Assembly: GCA_949128115.1 (NCBI GenBank)
Contig: OX421966.1
Span: forward strand, 34,303,042-34,367,041
From: Anaspis maculata
Taxonomy: Eukaryota > Arthropoda > Insecta > Coleoptera > Scraptiidae
Length of the DNA: 64,000 nucleotides
Direction of reading: 5' to 3'
Shown in pieces: positions 1 through 12,500 of the stretch; position 1 is the first letter of the stretch, and every line of letters begins with the position of its first letter. The position numbers and the translations under genes are program-made. The notes below the pieces were generated by a model. It was not told the origin of the DNA, made no database searches, and was given only the letters and a program-made list of their open reading frames with translations.

Positions 1-1
1 C

Positions 2-210
2 ACGTCCATGAAGACGTGCAACAGCGTGACGGTTGGATGGTTGGCGGCGCCGGTCCAAAAGACGGTGCATTACTGCCTGGTGGTCAGGGAAGGGAAGATC
101 CGCGAGACAGAGGATTACAGAATGCCCAATCAATGTGGTCTGGAGAACAGGCTGAGGAAATCCGCGGATGTCATCATGAAATACTGCAGAGATGACAAAT
201 ATGATAAAGA
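2..210 (+). CDS. Internal exon of an NDNF/nord-like secreted protein (partial gene)
   Basis: The frame is open from base 2 through ...DDKYDK and ends at a consensus GTAAGT donor at 211, so this is an internal exon ending in phase 2; the rest of the gene lies before the window. The peptide has a fibronectin-III-like strand (VTVGWLAAPVQKTVHYCL) and a conserved-looking cysteine stretch (PNQCGLENRLRKS...KYC). From family memory this resembles neuron-derived neurotrophic factor (NDNF), called nord in flies, a secreted FN3 glycoprotein. That assignment is inference from one 69-residue exon. No following exon was found before 5243, so the next one may lie far downstream or this may be followed by an exon I missed. 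Confidence 0.6.
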
Positions 211-1805
211 GTAAGTGGGCGGGGGTTATTCTGCAGGGTACCTACCCGAAAGTGGATGTCGTGGTATATTCTCACGTATGGCCTTTGGGGCCTTCCCCAG
301 GTACCATAGTGCTCTTACTTAATTGGGGGCGTAGGTTGCGAGAGAAACATCTCTCTCAAACATTATAACAGGTTTATTAATCTAAATCAGAGATAACCAA
401 AGTGATAATCAAACACAAGGTAATATTTCTTGGCTTACCTTTCGGTTGGAACTATTTCATGGAATACCTACGGAGTACGCCACTTCTTATATTAGTTTAT
501 TAGCCGGAGTCTAGGACTCGCGCTTGACCGGCCTCGCCGGTGGCCAACTCGCCAGTTCCCTTCAACACCGCCGTGCCCGTCCTGGTCCCAAAAATGCTTG
601 CCTTGCATCAGTGACGTATAGAGAAGCGGCTAGCTAATCTAGGTGGACGTTTCCTTATGCAAGCTTCCACCCTTCAAGGGACCAGGGCCTGACACGGGGT
701 TATCTACCTCGTGACAATATTCAAGGGATAAGCTTTTACCCAGGGCCTTTATGTCATTATCATGACATTATAGGAGAATATATTGAGGTCGTTTTGACCC
801 ATTTCCAACTCCTTCCGGACGTTCATCCAATCTGCCTCCTTGATAATTTTGACTAAAATTCTGGGACCACCAGGCGTTCACGCGAGACTTCAACTCCCAA
901 CCAGGAAAACTTGAATATTTTGAAAAGTAGTGGGGTTGATAGCCATACAGCATTCGATGGGCCTTATGAATAAATATCAAGCAATTGCTTTTGCGTAATT
1001 TTTTGTTTTTCAAAAATCTCAAAAAACTCAGAAACTTCAAGTATCTCATTAATTTAGGTTTTACTCAACATTTAAGTAACTGATTGAAATAACAATGGTT
1101 CAAAGTCTCATTTCCAAATGTTTCTCTGTTTTTTGATGCCAGATTTTATTCCACGGGTTTTGGGAAAAAATGAATTCAAATACCTTTGTAGAGCTCACAT
1201 ATTTATTTGATCTTTGCGTTCATTTAGGCCTCGAAAAAAAAAAGAAAATTTCGCATGACGTCACGCATCTTGAGACTCAGGTACGTGAACAGATGGCGCT
1301 AGGTAAAGCAGTAGAATCTGTTACTAGACCTCGTACGGACTCGGTAACGCGAACGCGGTGAACTCTGCCGAGCGACGAACAGCTGATCCGAAAAAAGAAA
1401 CTTTGCGTCAATTTTGACGTGTTTTTGACTGTTTTGTGCTGAAATGTGGACAAAGATAAACAATACGGGTGCAATAATTTGCTGTGTGCTTGAAAAGTAC
1501 TCGAATATTTCCAACACCTCCCTGGTATTGAAGAAAGAAAGAAAGAAAACTGATTCAGCCAAACTTGAACCTTGGAATGCCCACAGAAAAATTCTAGAAT
1601 GTCGCCAGAAGTTCTCATTTAGTCTGCAGGCCTTACCTAGACTGACTAGTCTAAGATTATGGTCGCCTTTCCTGCATAAACAAGAACAAGTTATAAACAA
1701 GAAGTCTGCTGCCTAGTCCCACTGAAATTTTTCGTGGCGTAGTGTTTTAGTTGCTTGTTGCCAATCCTACATTTTGCATGTGCTTGATGTGGCGTAGAAG
1801 ATTAA

Positions 1806-1959
1806 GCCTAGTCTACTATATGGTCTTTAGTTGCAAGTTGCAAGTCTCTAGTCGCAAGAGTTGGGCTAGAACCAACTATAACTGCGACTAGCGACTGCAA
1901 TTCCAACCTCACTTCCACCTTGCGACTTGCAACTAAAGACCATATTGTAGACTATAGGC
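1806..1959. repeat. 154-bp inverted repeat (MITE-like)
   Basis: The left arm begins GCCTAGTCTACTATATGGTC and continues TTTAGTTGCAAG. The right arm is its imperfect reverse complement, ending GACCATATTGTAGACTATAGGC. The core is made of alternating GTTGCAAG/CTTGCGAC motifs, so the whole unit can fold on itself. No coding capacity. Confidence 0.7.
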
Positions 1960-3493
1960 TTTAAGGTACATATTTCTCATTTCAGCCTATCGATTGAGAT
2001 AGGTAATATTGTAGTTGTTATTTATTCAGAAAAACGAAGTGAGACGCCACTCACAGATGACAACTAACAAACTCCATCAGAAATGTTTAGCACCAAGAGG
2101 TCTAATTGGTCTGCAGCCTGGGTCAAGTTTCGAGTAACCTAAAGTCTGCTGGTCTGCTGCCTGGTTTGAGTGGAATGACCGGTAGTTTTTCGTGTTGGTG
2201 CAGTCATTTTTAATTCAAACAAATGTCATGTGATTTGATGTTTTGAATTACACGTTACACGTCAAAAGTGACAAAACGTGATTGAAACTTGAAGACGCTA
2301 AAATGTCGGTAAAGTAGGTCACGTTTGGTTTGCGTGCGTGGTTGACCGAGTGAGTCATAGATTAATAAGAAACATTTTTTTCTAGAAAATTAGAAGACCT
2401 CATTAGATCATAAGCAATCGGAATACTCGATAAAAATAACTACTTTTTCCCCAATATAACACTCCAAGGCCCAATAATACAGAACATTCGTTTTCGCACG
2501 AGAGTGTTCTACCAAAAGAACATTCGTTGGTAAAATAATTATTAGCTTTGAAATTGTTCACATTAATTTCAATTCAAATAACATACAAGTTGCATAATTA
2601 CTCTGTTTACTATTATGTATAAATGGTGCCCGTTGTATTTTGTAATTCAAGGGTAATTCCAATTTTTGGAAAAAAAGTGTCCACACTAGCCCCGGTCTCC
2701 CCTACTTTCATTCTATCTGATAATCCCCTCAAAATTTATCCGACGAGACAAACCAGGCATCGCGACGCCCAGCGTTAGTAAGTGGAATTTTCTAGTATAA
2801 TTTCAAGGATTCAAGATTATTGCGCCAATCGAGCTTGAATCACCTTAGATACCTCTTCGAAAGTGCAAATCTTTTTTCCGAATATTTACAACAAGCAAGT
2901 ATGACTAATTTGTACTATTTTCAGACAAGTCATAATGCAAGAAATCAGCCCGTTGAAGCCAGGGCGGTTTTACATAGTACAAGTAACGGTGAAAAAACCC
3001 AGAGGGAAGACGTTGTCCTACAATCTTCTTCAAGTGAACACAAAACTCTCTTGTAATAGGCACTAATCGCAAAATTTGTATTTATTGTTGTGAATAATGT
3101 ATCAATGCTATGTTCAGGGGGTTTTAAGCCAAGAATTGTGAAAAGATTACCAACCATAAGCCACAACCTGGATTATCATGAAAATAGAACACGTTTATAT
3201 TAAACGAAACCATCCACTTATTAACAGTAAACAATAACTCATCTAAGTCGCAAAAAACCTTAAAAATCATTTAAATAATTATATTAGATGTACCTACCAG
3301 TGTTTCCAAGATAGTTCTGAGTTTATAACAGATCGGAAGTTGGCTGGTTTTATTGACTGAATAAATCAAACTGTTGTTGTGGAGCTAGTTACAATATTTG
3401 GTTTGTTCAGTAGTGAAGGAAAGTGACAAATACTTACCAGACTTGAAGAGACTAGACCAGACTAATACTAAGTACTTTCCAGATAGTTAGTAC

Positions 3494-3663
3494 CAGTGGC
3501 GTAACTAGAGGGGGGGGTTTCGGGGTCAACCCCCCCCCCCCATTGGCCATCGAATTCCCTGAAAAAAATTTCAAAATGCGACGCTTTTTATTCGTTTTGC
3601 TCGCACATTCGCATATTTTTTAGCCGTGACCCCCCCTTTTGAACACTTCTAGTTACGCCACTG
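3494..3663. mobile_element. hAT-type MITE with 8-bp target site duplication
   Basis: The terminal inverted repeats are CAGTGGCGTAACTAG and CTAGTTACGCCACTG, a perfect 15-bp match. The element is flanked on both sides by GTTAGTAC (3486-3493 and 3664-3671). An 8-bp duplication with CA...TG ends is the hAT hallmark. The 170-bp interior has a G run and a C run that also pair with each other, and no ORF, so this is a non-autonomous copy. Confidence 0.85.
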
Positions 3664-3933
3664 GTTAGTACCTCTTACTACATATACTCATAGGTAGTCT
3701 TGGAAGTGTAGAAAAATCGGTAGTAAACTGTTGATTCAATGAAAAAACTGCAGCAAAAATGAGGCTAATATTATTTATTATATACTTATCTATTCATTTA
3801 TTTATTATTTTAGTATAAGGTGCCTATACCTTGACTGAGTATTACTAAAATGTAAACTCAGTCACAGAGTGGTGACTTGTCAGATATGGCAATAGATGGA
3901 ATCCTAGTAATAGGTTTAATCTAGATTATTCTG

Positions 3934-4266
3934 AGGACGGAGTCATATTGGTGAAATAAGCGTTGCAAAATCAATCCGTGTGGGTTTATTCCTTGACGGA
4001 TTCTTACCATTTCGGCCTCTTTCGAGAGCTACAAGAATGTACTTTGGTTTGACCCCATTGGCATTTCCGAAATCCAAATAAAATTTTAAATTTTGACATA
4101 TTGATTTTGAAATAATAATTTTTGAATTTTGGGAATGCCAATGGGCTCAAACCAAAGTACATCCTTGTAGCTTTCGAAAGAGACCAAAATGGTGGAAATC
4201 CGTCAAGGAATAAACCCAGACGGATTGATTTCGCAACGCTTATTTTACCAATTGAACTCCGTCCTT
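3934..4266. repeat. Long-arm fold-back element, ~333 bp
   Basis: The left arm starts AGGACGGAGTCATATTGG and the right arm ends with its imperfect complement ACTCCGTCCTT. The arms run about 150 bp each, to a central AT-rich loop near 4085-4110. A single-arm relative lies at 11833-11985. Confidence 0.8.
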
Positions 4267-5242
4267 AAGCTACAGCTTGAACTCAGTACTGTGGTGCCAT
4301 CTGTTGTTGAACCCCAGAAAATGCCAATGGTTGCGCATCTTTAGAATATCCAGTCAATTAAATTACGTTTAGCTTATGTTAAAATAAGTTTTTATACTTT
4401 TTTATGATATGTGCGCTGTGCACATCTCTTTGTAAGAGTTCTGTTGTACCTAATTATTTTTGTTTAGTCTGTATTAATAAATGTCTTGTGAAGTATACAA
4501 ATCAAGTACCTATTTAATTTGAGTTTGATTCAGTCAGATTGGTAGGTATACTATCTTAAGAACAGTTCTTTATTTTAACAAAAAAAAAAACGAGCACAAA
4601 AATGTTTTCAGTAGGTATTTACTTGATATTTACCCCACTCTACAACTATAGAATTTAATTATTATGTCAATCATCACCTTTCATTATTTGTACTATTTTG
4701 ATATTATATCAGTAGTCATAAAATTTATTGATGATCATAATAATACGTAATTTCATGCAATAATACTAGCACTATAACTATAATGTCAATATCGGAAAAT
4801 TGAAAAGCTTACACAAACGCGGGTACTAGCACCATGCTCGTGATAATCAGCACTTCTGGATAAGTATTGCTAACAAATAAAGAACAAATTACAACGACAT
4901 ACACCCCCATATGGCCGGGATAGGCTTGGATGCCTTATCACAAAATACAGAGAAAACGTCACCGCTCATTATAAAAAATTTCATATTTTCCAATTAATGT
5001 AGATGTACCTGTAGTATAGGTGCATAGTTGAAAAAATGCTTCTCTACTATTTTGCGTTCCAGGTCCTCTTTATTAATCAGCAGCAATTGTATCAAAAACA
5101 ATAAAACTTTCCCGATGCCTACTTATTTATAGTATTGTTATGCACAATGTTATCTGATTACTCCCTCTTTTTGGAAAAAAGAATTGACACAACAGAGTTT
5201 TGCGTGATAACTCACAAAGTTTTGTGGTGATACACATGGACG

Positions 5243-8200
5243 ATGGCGGCTTGTCTTGTTGGGAGCCTAAGCCTGAATAGTGTAAATACTTCAGCACCTC
5301 ATTTGTTCTCAGAAACTAAGGTAGGTACAAGAATAATGAATTTTTTTGTTTCATGAAATTAATACAAAAAAATCTCAGGCGACAAACAGCAGCAGCAGCA
5401 GCAAGCCTTGTGTTTTGTACACCACATTGCTTTCTTATTCGGACACCACGAGGCACATTTTCTTCGGGATCTTCTTGACAATATGTGTATTTTCGGCTCT
5501 GGGAAACGTTGCGGTTATTTTTTCGATTTACAAAAGGTAGGTATGGTTTGACACAAAAATATGAAAAGCTTGTGGGTAGTGTGTTCCCTTCTTACGAGTT
5601 ATGATTATGAATAAGTGTCTTAATGACTTTCTGACTTTTATGGTTCTTCATTTGTTCTTGAACCCCAGAAGAAATAGCAAAAGACACCAAAGATAACATA
5701 TAAACCACACAGGTGATACCGAGGGTGATACAGTAGATACAACGGGCTTAAATCGATGATCAGGTCTGCAAATATGATCGATCAGATCAACATGAGCCGC
5801 TTTTTGCAATGGGTCTAAATAGATCAGCGTCGGAGTCGCTTAATCGCCGTATAATAATTTGCCAGAATCTAAATTGTTACTATTCGTAAAACCTACTGGG
5901 TCAAAAACTGTTCAATAACAATGTAGCTCTTTTTTTAGGAAATGTGAGGATTTCAAAGGGTGTGATTTAGGGCCGCCTTAATTTTTTGTTATCTGAAACG
6001 GTTTTGTTTTTCAAATAGGCTGAAGACCTTTTTTTAAAGTCCAGTGTGTTCTGAAATTAAATTTGCCTACTCTCCATGGTGGGTGAGTCGTACTTACTAG
6101 ACCTTTCCGATTTTACCTGTTGGGGTTCGGCAATGGTGGCCAGACGTTTCCGATTCAAAGTTGACAGGTTGGAAAAAAAATTGTCAGAAGTGACAGCCAG
6201 TATGGAAGTCATGTGAAATGTGCCGTGCAACGTCTTCTGGAGCTGTGTGATTATTGAACCCTGTTCAGTTCATACCGAGTTCTTAACGCCTAGTCTAATC
6301 CAAATGGGACCTCGTAGCCTCTTGGCTGGAAAATAAATAAAAAAGATTCACGTTTGGGCTCGTGTTGTGAACGAACATTTCGAACGTTTATAATCGATTT
6401 TTAAGGTTCCAGTGAGCCATAGACCTTCGCAAATCCAATAATCTTTCAACATGGACACGGAACAAAATTGAACTATTCCACTTATAAGAAAAAACGAAGA
6501 AAAACCGTTCAAGTCACTGTTGAGTTGACATTTTGACAGCCGTTTGAATGCGTACCAACCAGAAAAATATGGTAGCCATTGCCGAACCTAAACAGCTCAG
6601 GTAAGATTGGAAAAGTCTATTTACATGTCACTAACTAGGAGGATATAGGAATGGGGAGGGAGTATATCTAGGACAAGGTGTCTCACCTGTTGATTTAAGG
6701 ACTGGAGCAGTGAGGTACAGTTAACCGTCACGCGCGGGTGCTTGATCGGCACATAGGATGGTCCAAAGACAGTGCTCATGAGATACTCAAGAGAGGTTTG
6801 CCTGAGAACAAACCGAACCCAGCCGAGCTTGTTATCTGGGGCCGGCGTTTGAGGTGTCGGTAAATGAGAACCAAGACTATTGCTAGTATCCGAGCCGAGC
6901 CTCGGATCCACGTTCGGTGCGGACGGTCACAGCACACAGAACCGGGCCCTGGCCTGATTGTTCCCTCAGTGGCATGGCAGTCCAACGATCATCTTTAGGA
7001 AGGATCTGGCTGGATCTAGCAAAAACAACAATAAGCGTCATAGACTGACAACGACAAAGAACGACAGACCGCAGAAATTCACGTGGCAAAATTAAATTTT
7101 AATGGTAACGTAATGAAAATTTAGGGTGTGCAGAGATGGCGGGTATACATTTCCATGTACATTTGTAAAATTTGTATCCGCATACATTTCCATGACTTCA
7201 ATTTTTATAGCGGTCGTTCTCTTCCCATTTTCTATCCTCCTAGGTCACTTACAAGATTATAATAGTAGTTTACGATACGAGTTGGCTGATACATAAGTAG
7301 ATTTCAGACACGAAGCCGAAATTTATAGAACGAGGGCGCAGCTCAAGTTCTGTGAGAGGCTGAGAGTCGGAAAGCATCTTGTGTAACCAGCCACAATCCA
7401 CAATGTTGTAACCAGGCAAATGTTGTACACTATCTTACTTGTTTTTTCTATTGCAAATTGTGGAACTTTCGTATTTTGGAGGTTACTTTGACAAGTAGTG
7501 TTAACTTAAACAGGTACATAATTTCTAATATCCATATACCTACAACTTATATAAAAGTCCTTACATCGTATATGTATTAACACAACAAATACGTAAATTG
7601 TATAACGTCACAAAATCACTGTTGCTGTAGGAAACTAGCACGAACTTGAAACTAGATTTGGCAATCTAGCAATAGCAACGAAAGTGATCGCTACCTGAAA
7701 AATTTAAAAGCCATCTTGGTCCAGTGCTCCTAAGAACGGTATATGCTCAGGATCTTCCTCAAGATTCTAGCTTAGGACGTGATTTCTGTATGCTTTTGCA
7801 TAATAGCCTTTGGTTATTTTTGATTTTCACTGGTTATATTTATCTAAATTTCTGGTTTCATGGTAATACACGCTACTATACCTAGTTCAATTTTATGATT
7901 TTTTAGAAAATACAGATTCGTCCAAAGAGCTTGTATAATATCACTGGCACTTTCTGACCTTCTGAGTGCCACTGCAGTGGGCACAAACCTTTTAGAGACC
8001 TTATCACATCCTCTAACCAACTGGGTAAGCACCGATGTTGAGATTTCAACACTAAGTAGGTAACTACGTACAGGGTGAATCATTCTCCAAACCTAGATCG
8101 GAAATGATGAAAACGGCTCATCTTCACTTGATTTTAGATTTACATATATTTGCCAGACAATATTGCCAATTTTGCACGAAGAATTGTCAAAAGAGGACAT

Positions 8201-9445
8201 GCGAAAAATACCACATATCAGTTACGACACTACGTGAGGAGACGGACGCACGGTATCCTGAAAATTTGGTTGGCCTATACCGTGGAAATATTTCGGATAA
8301 AACGCGATTCCTATTGAGAATAAATCACCCTGTATGCCGTATATGATGTGAAGCTCTTGAACTTGCGATATTTTGCAGACAATAGGGGAGTTCATGTGCC
8401 ACTGCATCCCTATGTGCCAAACAGCTGCCACAATTTCTGGATCATTTGCTCTAGTGTTCATAGCCATGGACAGGTATAGAAACATAGTGCGAGCTTTATC
8501 CAAACGTTGGGATCCGAGACCGTGCTACTGCATCATCGCGATCCTCACATTTTGGCTGGCCAGTTTCGGTAAGTTTAGAAAATCAGTCGAATAACTTGAT
8601 CCAAGAACAGAGCATTTCCAGGAATTTCAGTCCCAATGTGGTTTTTTTTCCGACACGAATCCTTGTACCTCATTTATCCACCAGTCAACGACAAGCCCTT
8701 CAAAATTGTCGACGATCACATCTGCGCGACATTTCAAAAACCCAACTTGATGAGATACTACTTGTTCGTGACGGTGTTAGTGTTCCTTCCGCTTCTGTTG
8801 ATCTTCATCTGGTTTTATTATCAAATAGCTTCGCTGATTTGGAAACACCGACGGCCCGTTTCACCTCTTTCGATTTTCAACAAGAAATACAAAAAGACAG
8901 GAATGGAATGTTCAACGTCGAACGCGAAAACTGACGAAAATGAAGTGCACCTTCAGTCCATCATGGCCAACAAAAACAAGAACGTGAGCGTGGAACGCAA
9001 GATCCGCACGTTCAAGATAATAGTCACTCTGACGTTGGTTTTCATATTTTGTCGGCTGCCTTACTACATTTACTGCGTGTTCAAACTGGTTAATGCTTAC
9101 GACGGCGAGACAAGTTGGATCTTCAACTATTCCTTCACAGCGCTCAACATATTCAACTGCGTGTTGAACCCGCTGCTGTACACGTTCCTGAACCACACTC
9201 TGACCGCCTACGCCAAACTCAAAGGATTTTTCTGCGACATTTGCTGCTTCTGCTTCTCGCGCAGCGACTTTGAAGAGTTCGAGAAAGAAAACCCGTTTAT
9301 CGTCGAGCAACAGCCACAAGTGGTTCAGAAATGCCAAAACCGTAGTTCCAGAGTCAAATTCGAAGACGTCAAGCAACTGCAGGCGCCTTCATCGCAAGAT
9401 ACGAATACCTCCAGAGCCAGCTCAAGGGCACCCCTGAAGTACTGA
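5243..9445 (+). CDS. Class A (rhodopsin-like) G protein-coupled receptor, probably peptide type
   Basis: Exons are 5243-5320, 5379-5536, 7907-8024, 8379-8568 and 8622-9445. All junctions are GT-AG, phases agree, and the product is 455 aa. The start is the ATG of MAACLVGSLSL, because exon 2 has a stop just upstream and no ATG. The N-terminus has NTS and NSS glycosylation sequons. TM1 carries GN (68-69) and TM2 carries LALSD (92-96). C125 at the top of TM3 likely pairs with C216 in loop 2. DRY is at 149-151 and NPLLY at 364-368 in TM7. The cytoplasmic third loop (about 255-305) is long and charged, and the tail is Ser/Arg-rich. TM6 reads FCRLPYY (324-330), so Arg stands where most family members have the toggle Trp. 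The ligand is unknown; I could not assign a subfamily. The exon encoding TM2 (7907-8024) is short and easily missed. Confidence 0.9.
6098..6619. mobile_element. TA-flanked MITE, copy 1 (GPCR intron 2)
   Basis: The ends are TAGACCTTTCCGATTTTACC and the inverted GGTAAGATTGGAAAAGTCTA, giving a ~522-bp element bounded by TA dinucleotides, as in Tc1/mariner-type insertions. It is non-coding. A second copy with the same ends and similar interior lies at 16659-17172. Confidence 0.75.
8070..8333. mobile_element. ACAGGGTG-ended MITE in GPCR intron 3
   Basis: The terminal inverted repeats are ACAGGGTGAATCATTCTC and GAGAATAAATCACCCTGT. The element is ~264 bp, has no coding capacity, and fills most of the 354-bp intron between the TM2 and TM3 exons. 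It shares its terminal octamer with many other elements in this window. Confidence 0.75.
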
Positions 9446-9449
9446 ACAG

Positions 9450-9501
9450 TTTATTGTATTCAAAGCTTAATAATTATACATAAATAGAATAGGTTAATAA
9501 A
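9450..9501. terminator. Overlapping poly(A) signals of two convergent genes
   Basis: AATAAA on the minus strand (9450-9455) lies 4 bp past the GPCR stop and serves gene A. AATAAA on the plus strand (9496-9501) lies 9 bp short of the gene A stop and serves the GPCR. If both are used, the two mRNAs overlap and are complementary at their 3' ends. Confidence 0.65.
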
Positions 9502-9510
9502 ATATACATG

Positions 9511-12500
9511 TTATTCCTTGACGGTCAGATCGATCTTGTTGCGTTCGATCCAGTGGTTGAACTCTTTGGTGGAGGTGGCCACTAAGTTGATGAGTTTCTC
9601 GCCAGCTGGGGTTGTGGTTTCGTTTTTCAGCACCTCTCTGGATTGGTCGAGGCATTGGCGACACTCGCGCAACATGGTCATCATAGATTTGACTTTGGAT
9701 TTGATTCCGAGGTCCCATTTGCGTTTGACCACGATCATGTTGGCCAAGTAAAGCTCATGAAGGATCACGCCAGAGTAGAGAGGCAATCTGGAAATTTGAA
9801 TGATTGAAAAGGTTCTCACAGGCGAATAATTATTGTTAAAACTACTTAGCATATACAGGTGATTTGAAAGTGTCGGACCACCTTGAAGGGACGTAATATG
9901 GCGGTGTAGTAGAGTGCTGGAAAGTTGTTAGCAAAATTTTATGCTTTTCAATCTTGAAGTTATGGAGGGACAAAAGTTGGTCCTTCGATTATTTCTAAAG
10001 AGGGGTCAAAGAAATTGCTCCTCAAAGTAGGCCTCGGTCTCCTTGGTAGCTACATTTTTCTGCCAGATTTTCAGGAATCATAGACGACTTGAGGAGAAAT
10101 TCATTCGATCACTCGTTATTTTCGTTGTTTCGAAAGATTTCAGTAAACTGTTCAAAAAAATCAACCTCTGAATCTGTATTAAATTTTTGTTTTCTATACA
10201 GGGTGAGTCATGAACTACAAAAAATTATTTTTCTTTTAAAAAAACAGAAGCAGAAGATTCTATTAAAATGAATTGTGTTTTATTGTGCTCTACATAGGTT
10301 ATATGGGACCACTGTGGCTGTTTGCAGACACTTATGGAAAAAAATAATTCTCAGGATTCATGACTTACCCTGAATACAAAACAGAAATTCATTGCAGACT
10401 AACCTCGGGTTCCACCAAACAATTATCAACGCGATAGCTTTATCACTCTGATAGTAACTAAGCAACTGGCCATCCTATTGGCTGGTGCATAGCAACTATC
10501 AGCGTGATAGATTTAATCTGCTCTTAAAATTTTGGTGGAACCCGAGGTCAGAGTTCGAAATTAAAAGACATAATTTTTTCAACTTTCCAGCACTCCACTA
10601 CACCTCTATATTACTCCTCTCAAGATGGTCCGACACTTTTGAATCACCTTGCATAGTCAGAGTAAACAGAGTTACAGATTTCAAGCTCACTAAGCTTGGG
10701 GGGGGGGTGAGCCAGCACTACCGTGTTTTTTCTGTGTAACAAAATGAAACAAAGAAACAACAGAGCTTTGTTATGCATGTCTTCCAAAATTCAATTCGCA
10801 AAAGAAACGCTGGACCCCCCATCCTCATTCCCCATTTGATGGACCCCCTGTGCATTCAACTTTGCTAAACTCCACTCTGGAACGGTTAAATTGACCTTGA
10901 CAAATAGGCTCGTATTAACTCAACTTAACCAACTTAAAGGCAAATATTCACTCGTTCAGAAGTTGCTGATGTGAAAAAGTTCAAAATTCATCTTCAAAGG
11001 ACTGCAATGCTGTTTCCTTTCATAATAAAGGCAAATTTTTCAAAATTACATTCATAGGCGTTCATAAATAAATTGTGGAATCTACGGTGACCTGACTCAC
11101 AGTAAGTTGGGTTCCTACTATCAGTTCTGGGCGAAGTTTTGGGACACTGTTTCTACAAATAATTAAGGACGCGGAATGATTTAGACCTGGTCAGTTTCTA
11201 CGTTCGGAATATAATTAGTTGAACACATTGATGCAAACAATTGCAACCACAGCAGCTCGATCTGGAAAACCTTTGAAACTTTGTTTGTTAAAAGCACTGT
11301 CAGTTGCCCACAATTGGGAATAATAACTCGAAAAGAAATTGAGCAGCCCTCCCAAGTTCCTTGGAATAGGAAAAATCGCAACCCCTAAAACATTTTTTTC
11401 AATAATGCAAAGAGGAAGAATTTGTTTCATGCCAGAATAAAATGCAAACACTAAAAAACAAAATCTTACGAGTTGGACTCTTTGTTTGTGAATTTTGAAG
11501 GGTTGTAACTGGGCTGCAACTCCATTATCATGTCTATTCTGTATCCTGTAACGAGCTCGTTATGTGCATGCTATCTTTGTCTGTATCTACGAATCTCCAT
11601 ATCTTCTTCTTTGTTTGTCTGCGTTAACGAGTCGTCATGACGTATAGAAGAGCCCTCAATGGTCCAAAAAATACATATGAAAGTTTTTCAGCACAATCTT
11701 CATTGTTCTGTGATCATTTCTATTTGAATCCAATTTTATTCAAACATACAGGAAGGGCTACTGCAAGGAACTGCGGGAGCGTGTTCTGGCGTTTTTCTAC
11801 CTTAATTTTACACCGTCGCGACGTCCTTTCAAGGACGGAGTCAAATTGGTAAAATAGGCCGTTGCGGAATCAATCGATGTGGCCTCACTTCTTGACAGAA
11901 GTTAAGCAATTAGGTCTCTTTCGAAAGCTACGAGGATGTACTTTGGTTTGAGCCCATTGGCATTTCCACAATCCAAAAATAATGTTTTCCAAATTATTCG
12001 AACACTCGTCAAACGAAAGATGGAGTCATTGGTAACACTGGAAAGCATTATCCAAGGGCTTTTCAATGATGTTTCACAAGTGGGGGGGTGCCATTTGAAA
12101 AGTTAGTGGAGGGGGCTGGGGCTCAGACTGACTTCACTATTATGGCTCCCCCTTCATTCTGTCGAAACGGTTTTGGGCGATTTTTGTGTCTGTTTTTGTT
12201 TCGGACTTACAGGAAATTGTAAGTTTTGAATTTGATACCCTGTATACAAAGTATAGAAAGGGAAACCAAATGTATAAATGCCACTACAGGGTTCTCAGGA
12301 TACACAAACACAATATTCAAAAATTATCTAGATTATTGTGTTACAAATCGTAAGTACATCATCAAGATGAGATTTATCCTTGGCAGGACGGACGAGAGTT
12401 CGAACACACGAATTTTGCAAGATAATAATAAATAATCATCATCATAATCATCATCATCAATACCAATAATAGATGTAATAATAAATTTGTGCAATTACTG

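Larger units (their letters stand above)
211..5242. other. Non-coding intron/intergenic DNA with MITE remnants
   Basis: No convincing exon was seen here. The short open frames lack splice sites and recognisable protein signatures. The stretch holds at least three inverted-repeat elements listed separately (1806-1959, 3494-3663, 3934-4266). The rest is AT-rich DNA in which I see nothing assignable. Whether it is an intron of the NDNF-like gene or intergenic cannot be told. Confidence 0.5.
9857..10650. mobile_element. Composite inverted-repeat element in gene A last intron
   Basis: The arms AGGTGATTTGAAAGTGTCGG (9857 on) and CCGACACTTTTGAATCACCT (to about 10650) are inverted copies extending about 110 bp, including GTGTAGT(A/G)GAGTGCTGGAAAG. 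Two smaller elements (10198-10372 and 10403-10547) lie inside it. A related but incomplete sequence follows at about 12830-13030. Confidence 0.65.

Noticed and set aside
768..1049. 93-codon minus-strand open frame
   Set aside because: No recognisable domain, no splice context and no paired exon; treated as chance.
5379..5540. GPCR start within exon 2
   Set aside because: An in-frame stop lies at 5337 and there is no ATG before TM1; the ATG at 5243 in the preceding short exon splices in phase.
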